Source of the DNA: Tragulus kanchil
Lineage: Eukaryota; Chordata; Mammalia; Artiodactyla; Tragulidae
Length of the DNA stretch: 64,000 bases
NCBI GenBank assembly: GCA_022376925.1
Contig: JAIOJX010000002.1
Span: forward strand, 64,690,001 to 64,754,000
Direction: 5' to 3'
In this document: positions 48,150 to 58,985 of the stretch, piece by piece
Numbering within the stretch: position 1 is the first letter of the stretch
Layout: every line of letters starts with the position of its first letter
The notes under the pieces: model-generated
Databases searched by the model: none
What the model saw: the letters and a program-made list of their open reading frames with translations, nothing else
Told to the model about the DNA's origin: nothing
Made by a program: the position numbers and the translations under genes

Positions 48150-48345
48150 GTTGGTCACAGTGTATGCTGGTGGTAAAGAATCAGCTTGCTAATGCAGGAG
48201 ACGCAAGAGGCTTGGGTCCCTTTCCTGGGTCATGAAGATCCCCTGGAGAAGGGCACAGAAACCCAGTCCAGTATTCTTGACTGGAGAATCCCATGGAGAA
48301 AGGAGCCTAGTGGGCTACAGTCCACAGGGTCACCAAAAGTCGGAC
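48150..48345 (+). mobile_element. Bov-tA SINE, sense, split near its 3' end by an insertion
   Basis: Head-derived GGTGGTAAAGAATCAGCTTGC, body and BovB tail up to GTCGGACATGAG. The expected last ~30 bases of the SINE (GACTGAAGTAACTTAGCACAC) are found only after 48898, following a poly(A). Repeated in doublet R at 49337-49524. Confidence 0.88.
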
Positions 48346-48897
48346 ATGAGATTGGATGAGAGGTATGGAAGAGCAACAAGGAAACCTATACTATCATATG
48401 TAATAGAGATAACCACTGTGATTAAGTTGTAAGACTAAAGGAACCTACATGGGGACTAAGCATCAACCTGGCAGAGGTGGGAAGGGGAAAAAGGAAGGGA
48501 AGGCTCAGAGAAGGGGGGTCAGGAATATGCCTATGACTGTTTGGGGATTATGTATACCTGTAAACAAGAAAACCCTGTAAAAACATGTGACAATAACTTT
48601 GCCATACACTTAAAGCTAATGCAACATTGTAAAACAAATATACCCCCCGCCCCCACCCCAAAAGAATGCCCATTTGTTCCCATCCAGCATCTGTTCTTTA
48701 GATACTGGTTGAGGACCATGCAGGCCTTAAAGAGAGAACACCTACAGGCAAGATTGCAGCTCAGCCTCCTCCAAGCTCTGTATCCGTGGAGAAATTTTCT
48801 TTTGTTTCAGCTTCCCAATGATTCCTATCTTTCAGGATGATTTTATGGGTTAGATAATACAATATATTTAAGATGAAAAAAAAAAAAAAAAAGAAGA
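48346..48897 (+). mobile_element. Poly(A)-tailed insertion inside the Bov-tA SINE (possible retrocopy)
   Basis: About 550 bp separate the SINE body from its tail and end in an A-run at 48876-48892. Related short strings flank it (GGACATGA at about 48342-48349 and GGACTGA at 48900-48906), as expected if the SINE sequence was duplicated at insertion. The middle includes an L1-3'-end-like string (CTAATGCAACATTGTAAAAC). The last ~220 bases before the poly(A) match nothing I recognise. It could be a retrotransposed transcript or an L1 end with 3' transduced sequence. The second copy is at about 49525-50070. Confidence 0.55.
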
Positions 48898-48934
48898 CAG
48901 GACTGAAGTAACTTAGCACACATGCACGAATTTG

Positions 48935-50589
48935 GTTTGCAAAGATTTATTGAAGATTTTTATATCTGAGTCAGAAAGCATATTATCCTGTAGTTTTTTT
49001 TTTTTTTTTTCCTGTAATATCTGATGTGGGGATCAGGCTAATCTTGATCTCATAGAATGAGTTGAAACATGTTCCTTTCTTTTCTGTTTTTTTTGAAACA
49101 GTTTGAGAACATTTGGTGTTAAAATTTCCTTTAAAGTTTGGTAGATTTAGTGACTGAAGTTGATCTGTTCTTTGTGGGAATTTATTATCAATTCAATTTC
49201 TTGTTACAAGTATATTCAAGCTTTCTATTTTTCTTTCCATCAGTTTTGGTAGTTTGTGCCTTTCTAGGAATTTGTCCGTTTCATCCAAGGTATATAATCT
49301 ATTGAAACGTGTTCTTAAGAGTGAATCATTTCACAGTGTATGCTGGTGGTAAAGAATCAGCTTGCTAATGCAGGAGACGAAGAGGCTTGGGTCCCTTTCC
49401 TGGGTCATGAAGATCCCTGAGAAGGGCACAGAAACCCAGTCCAGTATTCTTGACTGGAGAATCCCATGGAGAAAGGAGCCTAGTGGGCTACAGTCCACAG
49501 GGTCACCAAAAGTCGGACATGAGATTGGATGAGAGGTATGGAAGAGCAACAAGGAAACCTATACTATCATATGTAATAGAGATAACCACTGTGATTAAGT
49601 TGTAAGACTAAAGGAACCTACATGGGGACTAAGCATCAACCTGGCAGAGGTGGGAAGGGGAAAAAGGAAGGGAAGGCTCAGAGAAGGGGGGTCAGGAATA
49701 TGCCTATGACTGTTTGGGGATTATGTATACCTGTAAACAAGAAAACCCTGTAAAAACATGTGACAATAACTTTGCCATACACTTAAAGCTAATGCAACAT
49801 TGTAAAACAAATATACCCCCCGCCCCCCCACCCCAAAAGAATGCCCATTTGTTCCCATCCAGCATCTGTTCTTTAGATACTGGTTGAGGACCATGCAGGC
49901 CTTAAAGAGAGAACACCTACAGGCAAGATTGCAGCTCAGCCTCCTCCAAGCTCTGTATCCGTGGAGAAATTTTCTTTTGTTTCAGCTTCCCAATGATTCC
50001 TATCTTTCAGGATGATTTTATGGGTTAGATAATACAATATATTTAAGATGAAAAAAAAAAAAAAAAAGAAGACAGGACTGAAGTAACTTAGCACACATGC
50101 ACGAATTTGGTTTGCAAAGATTTATTGAAGATTTTTATATCTGAGTCAGAAAGCATATTATCCTGTAGTTTTTTTTTTTTTTTTTCCTGTAATATCTGAT
50201 GTGGGGATCAGGCTAATCTTGATCTCATAGAATGAGTTGAAACATGTTCCTTTCTTTTCTGTTTTTTTTGAAACAGTTTGAGAACATTTGGTGTTAAAAT
50301 TTCCTTTAAAGTTTGGTAGATTTAGTGACTGAAGTTGATCTGTTCTTTGTGGGAATTTATTATCAATTCAATTTCTTGTTACAAGTATATTCAAGCTTTC
50401 TATTTTTCTTTCCATCAGTTTTGGTAGTTTGTGCCTTTCTAGGAATTTGTCCGTTTCATCCAAGGTATATAATCTATTGACATAAATTAGTAATGATGTT
50501 ACCTTATAATCCTTTTAAATTCTATAAAGTCAGGACTTATTTCTCTTCTTTCATTTCTTATTTTAATAATTTGAGTCTTCTCTCATTTT
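48935..50589 (-). mobile_element. Antisense L1 ORF2 fragment, appearing repeatedly
   Basis: TTTGGTTTGCAAAGATTTATTG, TCTTGATCTCATAGAATGAG and TTTCTAGGAATTTGTCCGTT on the plus strand are antisense L1 ORF2. It occurs at 48935-49305, at about 50109-50589 and, through doublet S, at 51278-51700. Confidence 0.82.
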
Positions 50590-50812
50590 GTGGTCAGTAT
50601 AGATAAATAAGCGAGTAGGACATATACACTACTATGTATAAACTAGATAATTAATGAGAACCTACTGTGCAGCACAGGCACTCTACTTGGTGCTCTGTGA
50701 TGACCTAAATGCAAAGGAGATCCAAAGAAAGAGGGTATATGTGATTTACTGAGCTGTAAGGTAGAAACTATACTCCAACTCCAATAAAAAATAATAAATA
50801 ACCAAGTTAGAG
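50590..50812 (+). mobile_element. L1 3' end, sense
   Basis: Typical L1 3' UTR end in sense: AACCTACTGTGCAGCACAGG, GTGATGACCTAAATGCAAAG and the terminal CTATACTCCAACTCCAATAA with an A-rich tail. It is opposite in orientation to the L1 on its left. The second copy is at 51701-51923 in doublet S. Confidence 0.83.
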
Positions 50813-51700
50813 AATGATTTATATTCTATGATACTATATATTAAAAGCTTATATACACATATATCATCTATATCTGCATATGTAGGCTTAGGTATATAAA
50901 TCTAGAGTTAGAAGGCTACATAGCACCTTCACATTAGTGGTTTCACCGAGGAGAGACGGAAGGAGATGGGATTTCAGAGCCATCAGTTGTAACTATATTT
51001 AATGTTTGGTTTTCTTAAAAAAATATAATAACCAAAAGAAAATAAGATACAATGTTAATATTTATTATATCTGAATTTGGGCACATGGGTTTTCATCACA
51101 CTAGTCTCTCTAAGCTTTCATATGTTTGAAATATTTTATAAGAAATATTTTTAAATCTCATCAGAGTGGAACAACATGCTGACAATAACAAGATAAAAAT
51201 TATGAGAGATTTGTCACGAAAAAATTCTAACCTTAAAAAAAATTTGATTAGTGAAAATTTTTTTCTGATAAAGCTATTCCTGTAGTTTTTTTTTTTCCTG
51301 TAATACCTGATGGGGGGATCAGGCTAATCTTGATCTCATAGAATGAGTTGAAACATGTTCCTCTCTTTTCTGTGTTTTTTGAAACAGTTTGAGAACATTT
51401 GGTGTTAAAATTTCCTTTAAAGTTTGGTAGATTTAGTGACTGAAGTTGATCTGTTCTTTGTGGGAATTTATTATCAATTCAATTTCTTGTTACAAGTATA
51501 TTCAAGCTTTCTATTTTTCTTTCCATCAGTTTTGGTAGTTTGTGCCTTTCTAGGAATTTGTCCGTTTCATCCAAGGTATATAATCTATTGACATAAATTA
51601 GTAATGATGTTACCTTATAATCCTTTTAAATTCTATAAAGTCAGGACTTATTTCTCTTCTTTCATTTCTTATTTTAATAATTTGAGTCTTCTCTCATTTT

Positions 51701-51923
51701 GTGGTCAGTATAGATAAATAAGCGAGTAGGACATATACACTACTATGTATAAACTAGATAATTAATGAGAACCTACTGTGCAGCACAGGCACTCTACTTG
51801 GTGCTCTGTGATGACCTAAATGCAAAGGAGATCCAAAGAAAGAGGGTATATGTGATTTACTGAGCTGTAAGGTAGAAACTATACTCCAACTCCAATAAAA
51901 AATAATAAATAACCAAGTTAGAG
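51701..51923 (+). mobile_element. L1 3' end, doublet copy
   Basis: Copy of 50590-50812 carried by doublet S at offset 1111. Confidence 0.83.
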
Positions 51924-52353
51924 AATGATTTATATTCTATGATACTATATATTAAAAGCTTATATACACATATATCATCTATATCTGCATATGTAGGCTT
52001 AGGTATATAAATCTAGAGTTAGAAGGCTACATAGCACCTTCACATTAGTGGTTTCACCGAGGAGAGACGGAAGGAGATGGGATTTCAGAGCCATCAGTTG
52101 TAACTATATTTAATGTTTGGTTTTCTTAAAAAAATATAATAACCAAAAGAAAATAAGATACAATGTTAATATTTATTATATCTGAATTTGGGCACATGGG
52201 TTTTCATCACACTAGTCTCTCTAAGCTTTCATATGTTTGAAATATTTTATAAGAAAAATATTTTTAAAAATCTCATCAGAGTGGAACAACATGCTGACAA
52301 TAACAAGATAAAAATTATGAGAGATTTGTCACGAAAAAAATTCTAACCTTAAA

Positions 52354-53794
52354 TCAAATAGAAACCCCACCAACTGGATATATACACAGTTGGGGGCATG
52401 TGGGTTAAAAGAAGAATTTATTTAAATATCTGCGATTTGATTTGATTACAGTTTCATGTATTGATACTACTAAAGCCTGCCAACAAATCTAATTTGTCCT
52501 AAAGCTGAACAGTATGAGTGAAATATCGGAAACAGAAATATGATAGTGCTATTCAACTTTGCTTCAGTCAAAGTTTATGTTGTTTAATTTTATAGAAACT
52601 GGAAACTGTTTAGAGAGACAGTGACCAGAATGATGAGAGGAACTCTGAGTTATGTTGCTTGCCTGGGTTAAAGAGGACAGAGTTCAGGATGGACATGATA
52701 ACCATCAGTGCTTTCTTGTACAGGTGGAATTTGGCTAGTTTGCTGTTGTTTGAAGGGTAGAACTAGAACCAAGAAGTTGCAAGTAGATGGTTACAAATGT
52801 TATGTTTCACCTCAAAAAGCTTTCTAGTAGGATTGGCCAAATATGATTCCTCACCATTAGAACTGCTTAAGCAAAGACCCTGATTATTTGGTTGTGAATT
52901 GTTGGTTGTTGGCTGGACTAAGAACAGTTATTCCAGAAACTGGAGTTTCATGAACCAGTAAAACTACAAAGAAATAATTGGCAAACCAATAAAAGTTTCT
53001 AACCTACTATTTTGCTAAGGAAGATTGTTACAAAGAGACAAAAACCATACCCAGACACTATTTTCATTTACTTACCAAAATTAATGTGGTACATTATGCC
53101 AGAACATTTTTTTTATTTTCAAGTAAAAAAATATTTACCACTTTGTATTAAAAAGTATATATATATATATACATGCATATATATATTTAAATATTTTCAA
53201 ATTGAAGAAAATGTGAGCATATTTTTGGTTTTTGTTATATGATATGTAATCACTTCCTTGATTAAATACATCAATTTGGGAATTCATACATATAATTGTA
53301 CACTGTGAAGTGAAATTTATATATCCAAACTGTTTTTGAAATTTCTTTTTGTTTATAGTTATTGTCAGACATACAACTCGGTCTTGAGGTGGAAGTAAAT
53401 TCCAAATGTCATTTCGTTTTATTTAGAATATTATATGTGGGCTGAAAAAGTCAAGTAACAGCAGCGAATATAGTTCTGTCTCCCCTCTGTACCTTCCTAA
53501 AAGCCAGGTGTGCTTGAAGGAAGGAGTAGAACAGTGGTCTCCAAATAACTGCTTGCAAGGGGGACCACACAGCTTAGAAATAGGGACAGAGCCCCACTAA
53601 TTGAATGCACCCACACTAGGGGGAATGTGTCTCCAAATAACTGCATATAAAGAGGACCTCCAGAGTCTGAAATCAATAAGATTGTGCTTCCTCCCAGACA
53701 AGGCTGATCCAGTGGATACTGATTTCTACAATAGCGTTCTTGTTTTCTGCACTTAACAGTTTGAGCCCTAATTCTTGTCAAGGACTGTCCTGTG
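52354..53794. other. Undoubled non-coding DNA
   Basis: No gene recognised. There is a (TA)n-rich tract at 53155-53186. A string like CAGTGGTCTCCAAATAACTG at 53533 may be an end of a hAT-type repeat but is not assigned. Confidence 0.45.
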
Positions 53795-53805
53795 CCATGT
53801 AAGAT

Positions 53806-54070
53806 TTTTTAATTTGGCCTCTTTTATTAGCTTTTCATCTATCCATTTTCATCCATCTTCATTCTTCAGCCTGTGTGGGCCTCCCATCGCAGTGGCCTCT
53901 CTCCTTGCAGAGCACTGGCTCTGGGCGCATGCGCTCCAGAGCGCTGGCTTGCAATTGGATGCACCAGTCCAGCTGCTCTGCAGTACGTGGGACCCTCCAT
54001 GGCCAGAGATCGGACCGGTGCCCCTTGCACTGCAAGACAGACCCTCCACCCACTGCACCATCGGGAAGCC
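53806..54070 (-). mobile_element. CHR-like SINE with 11-bp target-site duplication
   Basis: Antisense, TTTGGCCTCTTTTATTAGC to the reversed head. The inverted B box is mutated (AGATCGGACC). Perfect target-site duplication CCATGTAAGAT at 53795-53805 and 54071-54081. It is a single copy, not in a doublet. Confidence 0.92.
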
Positions 54071-54085
54071 CCATGTAAGATGTTT

Positions 54086-54227
54086 TATAGCATTCCTGGC
54101 CTCTGTTTATTAAATACCTAGTACCCATAAACCCCACTCCAGTTGTGATCATCAAGAATGTCTCTAGACATCCCAAATGTTCCTTTGGGACCAAATTGCT
54201 CCCAGATGAGAACCACTTGCTTAAAAG
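54086..54227 (+). mobile_element. MER5A-like hAT element fragment
   Basis: ATCAAGAATGTCTCTAGACA, CCCAAATGTTCCTTTGGGAC and a right end close to the MER5 terminal repeat (AGATGAGAACCACTTGC) identify an old hAT-Charlie-type element. It is diverged, and the left end is unclear. Confidence 0.75.
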
Positions 54228-54302
54228 ACCTTTAGACTCTTCCCAGACTGGGGATGTTAGGATCAATCTTCCTGAACTGACCTGATGTATCTAAAAGAGG
54301 GT

Positions 54303-56630
54303 TTCTGATAGTAATCCTAGAATCACTGGCTTGTCTTATGCTCTTTAAGCATAAATGAAAATCAGAAAGGGCAAAAGGGTGGGCAGTTCTACAGACTCCT
54401 ATTTAGTCAGAGATGATTCTTCTTTTGGACATGGATAAAAATATCTGGGAACAAGTTTCATCTGCATTTGAGTGTAGGGAAACTAGTGAACCTTTAAATA
54501 CCATAGTTGGTCTTTTTGTGTTCAGCAGTCTTGATGAAGGTTGTGACCCTTTTATCATGTTGTTTTTTTTTTTCTTTTTTAAAAATTACCTCAGAGTATT
54601 TGGAAAACATTTTTAAGGATGTGTAGTCTGACCATTACATTTCCATCATTCTCCAAAAGCCATCAAAAAGTTAACCTAATTATTTGGGGAAAATCCCTAC
54701 TTATGTAGGAACTTTCTCTCAAACATGTACATATGGCTTCTCTTATTCATGGTTTGGCTTTCTGCCTGGATCAAAAGTAGGAACTGATCTGTATTTGCCT
54801 TTGAGAGAAGTATCTGTGATCTGACTTTTGTTTTCCAGTGCTGTCACGACCACACATGGCCCAGATGTAAATAGTCTCTCTTGTTCATCCTAATGGAAAC
54901 TTATACTTTGCTGATATAGTGTCAGTCACTTTATACAGGGCACCATTGGAACCTATGAAAACAGCAAAAGGAATGAAGTACTCTACCAATTTAAAGGAAT
55001 ATTTTCAGGGATTTAATTATGTGGAGAATAAAGAATGCAGAGGTTGGAGCAAAGTATAATTTGAATAAAAATATTTTAGTGCTAGAATAAGAAGTTCATA
55101 AAATAAATGTCATAAAGGTTAAAATCCATGTCAGTTTCAAAATCCATCCCAGTTTCTTGATGGAGCTGTGTATGGTGTCTGGATCCTATGCTTTCCAGAA
55201 TTTTGACGCTTGCTTGTGTTCAGAACTTCATACCCAATAGGAGAAAGAAATCCACAGGCACCAGTTAAGGTAGATGAATTTTCAGTGATCTGCTATGTGT
55301 AGGTATGTCAGAGAAAGTCAAGCTAGTAACCCATCATTCTCAGATCTCCTAATCCCATGAACTGGAAATCAGTACCTTCTTAGAAAATATGAAATGAGAT
55401 AGACTCAGAGTGGCGTGAAGTTTTTTGCTTATGTATTTTGTTTTGATAGTGAGTAGGGAAAGACTTCTGATAGGAATCCGAGAATCGCTGGCTTGTGGTA
55501 TGCGCTTTAAGCATAAATGAAAATCAGAAAGGGCAAAAGGGTGGGCAGTTCTACAGACTCCTATTTAGTCAGAGATGATTCTTCTTTTGGACATGGATAA
55601 AAATATCTGGGAACAAGTTTCATCTGCATTTGAGTGTAGGGAAACTAGTGAACCTTTAAATACCATAGTTGGTCTTTTTGTGTTCAGCAGTCTTGATGAA
55701 GGTTGTGACCCTTTTATCATGTTGTTTTTTTTTTTCTTTTTTAAAAATTACCTCAGAGTATTTGGAAAACATTTTTAAGGATGTGTAGTCTGACCATTAC
55801 ATTTCCATCATTCTCCAAAAGCCATCAAAAAGTTAACCTAATTATTTGGGGAAAATCCCTACTTATGTAGGAACTTTCTCTCAAACATGTACATATGGCT
55901 TCTCTTATTCATGGTTTGGCTTTCTGCCTGGATCAAAAGTAGGAACTGATCTGTATTTGCCTTTGAGAGAAGTATCTGTGATCTGACTTTTGTTTTCCAG
56001 TGCTGTCACGACCACACATGGCCCAGATGTAAATAGTCTCTCTTGTTCATCCTAATGGAAACTTATACTTTGCTGATATAGTGTCAGTCACTTTATACAG
56101 GGCACCATTGGAACCTATGAAAACAGCAAAAGGAATGAAGTACTCTACCAATTTAAAGGAATATTTTCAGGGATTTAATTATGTGGAGAATAAAGAATGC
56201 AGAGGTTGGAGCAAAGTATAATTTGAATAAAAATATTTTAGTGCTAGAATAAGAAGTTCATAAAATAAATGTCATAAAGGTTAAAATCCATGTCAGTTTC
56301 AAAATCCATCCCAGTTTCTTGATGGAGCTGTGTATGGTGTCTGGATCCTATGCTTTCCAGAATTTTGACGCTTGCTTGTGTTCAGAACTTCATACCCAAT
56401 AGGAGAAAGAAATCCACAGGCACCAGTTAAGGTAGATGAATTTTCAGTGATCTGCTATGTGTAGGTATGTCAGAGAAAGTCAAGCTAGTAACCCATCATT
56501 CTCAGATCTCCTAATCCCATGAACTGGAAATCAGTACCTTCTTAGAAAATATGAAATGAGATAGACTCAGAGTGGCGTGAAGTTTTTTGCTTATGTATTT
56601 TGTTTTGATAGTGAGTAGGGAAAGACTTCT
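54303..56630 (+). repeat. Direct doublet T (about 1.165 kb x 2)
   Basis: 54303-55468 recurs at 55465-56630, joined on the 4-base overlap TTCT. The first ~45 bases of the second copy carry about six substitutions (around 55473-55504), after which identity is near perfect. The unit itself contains no repeat that I recognise, so repeat-driven mis-joining cannot explain it. Confidence 0.94.
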
Positions 56631-57304
56631 TATTTTAGATATAGATACTGCCAGAGGCAAAAGCAAATAATTGAAAAACAACTTTTCATATTTAAAAATC
56701 TCTCCTGGGGTCTGATTCATCTAGGATGTCTGAGAATGAGGAATGCCGCTTGGGAAGATGAGTGTCACCACCTGAGTTGTGGCTTGACAGAGCTCTACTG
56801 TGTATTCTTATGCTCCTTGCTTAGGAAATTAAATAGTTATCTCTTGCTTTTTTTTTTTTTTGCCTACACATTTCCATCAATAACTGTCTGAATACATATT
56901 CAAGTCTCAGTTTATTGTTTTGCTCACAGTTGTAAGACATTTCCCAATTATGATTTATGCAAATGTCTTTGAGTTTTTTTAATTATTATTCTTTTCATCC
57001 CTGTTTTTTAGATGTTGAGAATTTAATGATCACTGTCTAGATGTTTTATTTTTAATATCAGTATTTCAGATAAAAGTCCTATAAGAGTTTATTGTGGGCT
57101 TCTGGAGGGTTCTTTTGTGTGACCCATAACCTGTCTTTCTGCTAAATATGAGGGTCTTTTTAAATTATATTCCAATGAATATCATATACACAAATTTTTT
57201 TACAGTAACCATACTGTTAGATTTTTCCCTTTATTTTTCTGTTAGGTTCTTCATACATAAGGATAGAAAGTTTTCTGCTCTCAAACTGACCTGTTGGAGT
57301 AAAT
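56631..57304. other. Non-coding, nothing recognised
   Basis: AT-rich, with a T-run at about 56850-56862. No gene or assigned repeat. Confidence 0.45.
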
Positions 57305-57317
57305 ATTACTTCAGGAT

Positions 57318-57533
57318 GGGTTTCCTGGATGGCTCAGTGGTAAAGAATTCACCTGCCATTGCAGGAGACACAGGTTTCAGCCCTGGGTCAGCACGATCCC
57401 CTGGAGAAGGAAATGGCAATCCACTCTAGTATTCTCACCTGGGAAAGCCCATGGACAGAGGAGCCTGGCAGACTACAGTTCATGAGGTCACACAAGGGTC
57501 AGAGGCAACTTAGTGATTAAACAATAACAACAA
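57318..57533 (+). mobile_element. Bov-tA SINE with 13-bp target-site duplication
   Basis: Sense, head GGTTTCCTGGATGGCTCAGTG, BovB tail, terminal AACAATAACAACAA. Perfect target-site duplication ATTACTTCAGGAT at 57305-57317 and 57534-57546. It is a single copy, not doubled. Confidence 0.94.
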
Positions 57534-57779
57534 ATTACTTCAGGATAGATGGTTATTGGTAAACCAGTATCAATGATGGTACCTCCAGAACTGCTCTGAG
57601 TGTACAAGAGCTCAGTGGGAACATGGCAATAGGAGAAAGAATGAGGCCAAAGAAACAGACTAATTCTGTCTGCATGGATCTCAAGGAAAAATCAGAAGGA
57701 GCTAAACTCTGAAATTATTAGAGCTTGGTATTTTACATATATGTATGTTCAAAGGATCTGTGTCCACGATGTACCAGAA

Positions 57780-58179
57780 AACATGCTGGTGCTCGTATCA
57801 GTTTATTGTCTAATATACATCCAGTGTAAACTATTGTGTAAACTCCTGTGTATATCTAATGTATAAGCCTATCATGCAGTGTACAGCCCTGTATGCAGGC
57901 CACTCTTTAGTCATGTGCACAATATATTGTACAACCCAGCACACAGTATAGTGTACAGTCCAGTGCATAACCTAGTATACAGTCCAATCTACCGTCTAGT
58001 GCACATATAGAGTCCAGTGTACAGTCAGTGCATAGTCTGTTGTATAATTCAGCCTGCAGTTCAGTGTACACTCGTGTGCAGTCTGCTGTACAGTCCAGTC
58101 CATAGTACAGTGTACAGTCTCATGTACACTCCAGTCTGTAATTCAGTGTATAGTCTACAGTCCAGTGTACCATCCAGTG
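57780..58179. repeat. Degenerate minisatellite, left arm
   Basis: Imperfect tandem units around CAGTCCAGTGTA, of about 10-20 bp (for example AGTCCAGTGTACAGTC near 58012). They become more regular towards the core at 58180. The same motif family returns on the right side of the core (58866-58985). Confidence 0.8.
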
Positions 58180-58845
58180 CACATCTGGACACAGCTGGAG
58201 CATAGCTGGAATAGAGTTGGAAAACATCTGAAATACAGCTGAAACACAGCTGGAGCACATCTGGAATGTAGCTGGAGCACAGCTGGAGCACATCTGGAAC
58301 ACAGCTGGAGCACATCTGGAGCACAGCTGGAGCACAGCTGGAACACATCTGGAATGCAGCTGGAGCACATCTGGAACACAGCTGGAGCACAGCTGGAGCA
58401 CATCTGGAAAACATCTGGAGCACAGCTGGAGCACATCTGGAAAACAGCTGGAGCACAGATGGAGCACATCTGGAACACAGCTGGAACACATCTGGAACAC
58501 AGCTGGAGCACATCTGGAGCACAGCTGGAGCACAGCTGGAACACATCTGGAATGCAGCTGGAGCACATCTGGAACACAGCTGGAGCACAGCTGGAGCACA
58601 TCTGGAAAACATCTGGAGCACAGCTGGAGCACATCTGGAAAACAGCTGGAGCACAGATGGAGCACATCTGGAACACAGCTGGAACACATCTGGAACACAG
58701 CTGGAGCACATTTGGAACACAGCTGGAGCACATCTGGAACACAGCTGGAGCACATCTGGAGCACATCTGGAATAGAGTTGGAAAATACCTGGAACACTTC
58801 TGGATCACAGCTGGAATACACCTGGGGCACATGTGCACATCTGGA
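58180..58845. repeat. 11-bp minisatellite core (about 55-60 units)
   Basis: Tandem CTGGAGCACAG / CTGGAACACAT variants of 11 bp. Because 11 is not a multiple of 3 and the unit has no stop in either orientation, long frames stay open in all three minus frames (up to about 240 codons) and one plus frame (166 codons), giving 11-residue peptide repeats. A higher-order repeat of 198 bp (18 units) is visible: GGAATGCAGC at 58351 and 58549, and GAGCACAGAT at 58451 and 58649. There is no evidence of expression. Confidence 0.95.
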
Positions 58846-58865
58846 CACAACTGATGTATCAAGAG

Positions 58866-58985
58866 CACAGCCTAGTGTACAGTCTCAGGTAGCATCCAGG
58901 GTACTGTCCAGTGTACAATGTACCATCCAGCATACAGTCTCATGTGCAGTCCAGGGTACTGTCCAGTGTACAGTCACATGTACTA
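58866..58985. repeat. Degenerate minisatellite, right arm
   Basis: Units such as GTCCAGTGTACA, GTCCAGGGTACT and CAGTCTCATGTGCA repeat the motif family of the left arm, so the 11-bp core appears to have expanded inside, or next to, an older array. Confidence 0.8.

Larger units (their letters stand above)
48128..50480 (+). repeat. Direct doublet R (about 1.175 kb x 2)
   Basis: 48128-49305 recurs at 49309-50480 with a 3-base spacer. The start of the second copy has several small changes (around 49328, 49378 and 49416), and the C-run near 48646 is longer in the second copy. The second copy's right part overlaps doublet S. Confidence 0.93.
50161..52353 (+). repeat. Direct doublet S (about 1.08 kb x 2)
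   Basis: 50161-51237 recurs at 51278-52353. The T-run at the left shrinks from about 18 to about 11, and a few bases near the start differ. The 40-base spacer 51238-51277 is A/T-rich and unmatched. S begins inside the second copy of R, so the T-run region is present three times. Confidence 0.92.

Noticed and set aside
58061..58854. Long open frames (166-242 codons) on both strands
   Set aside because: They are a by-product of a stop-free 11-bp tandem repeat read in any frame. There is no start context, splice signal or conserved domain.
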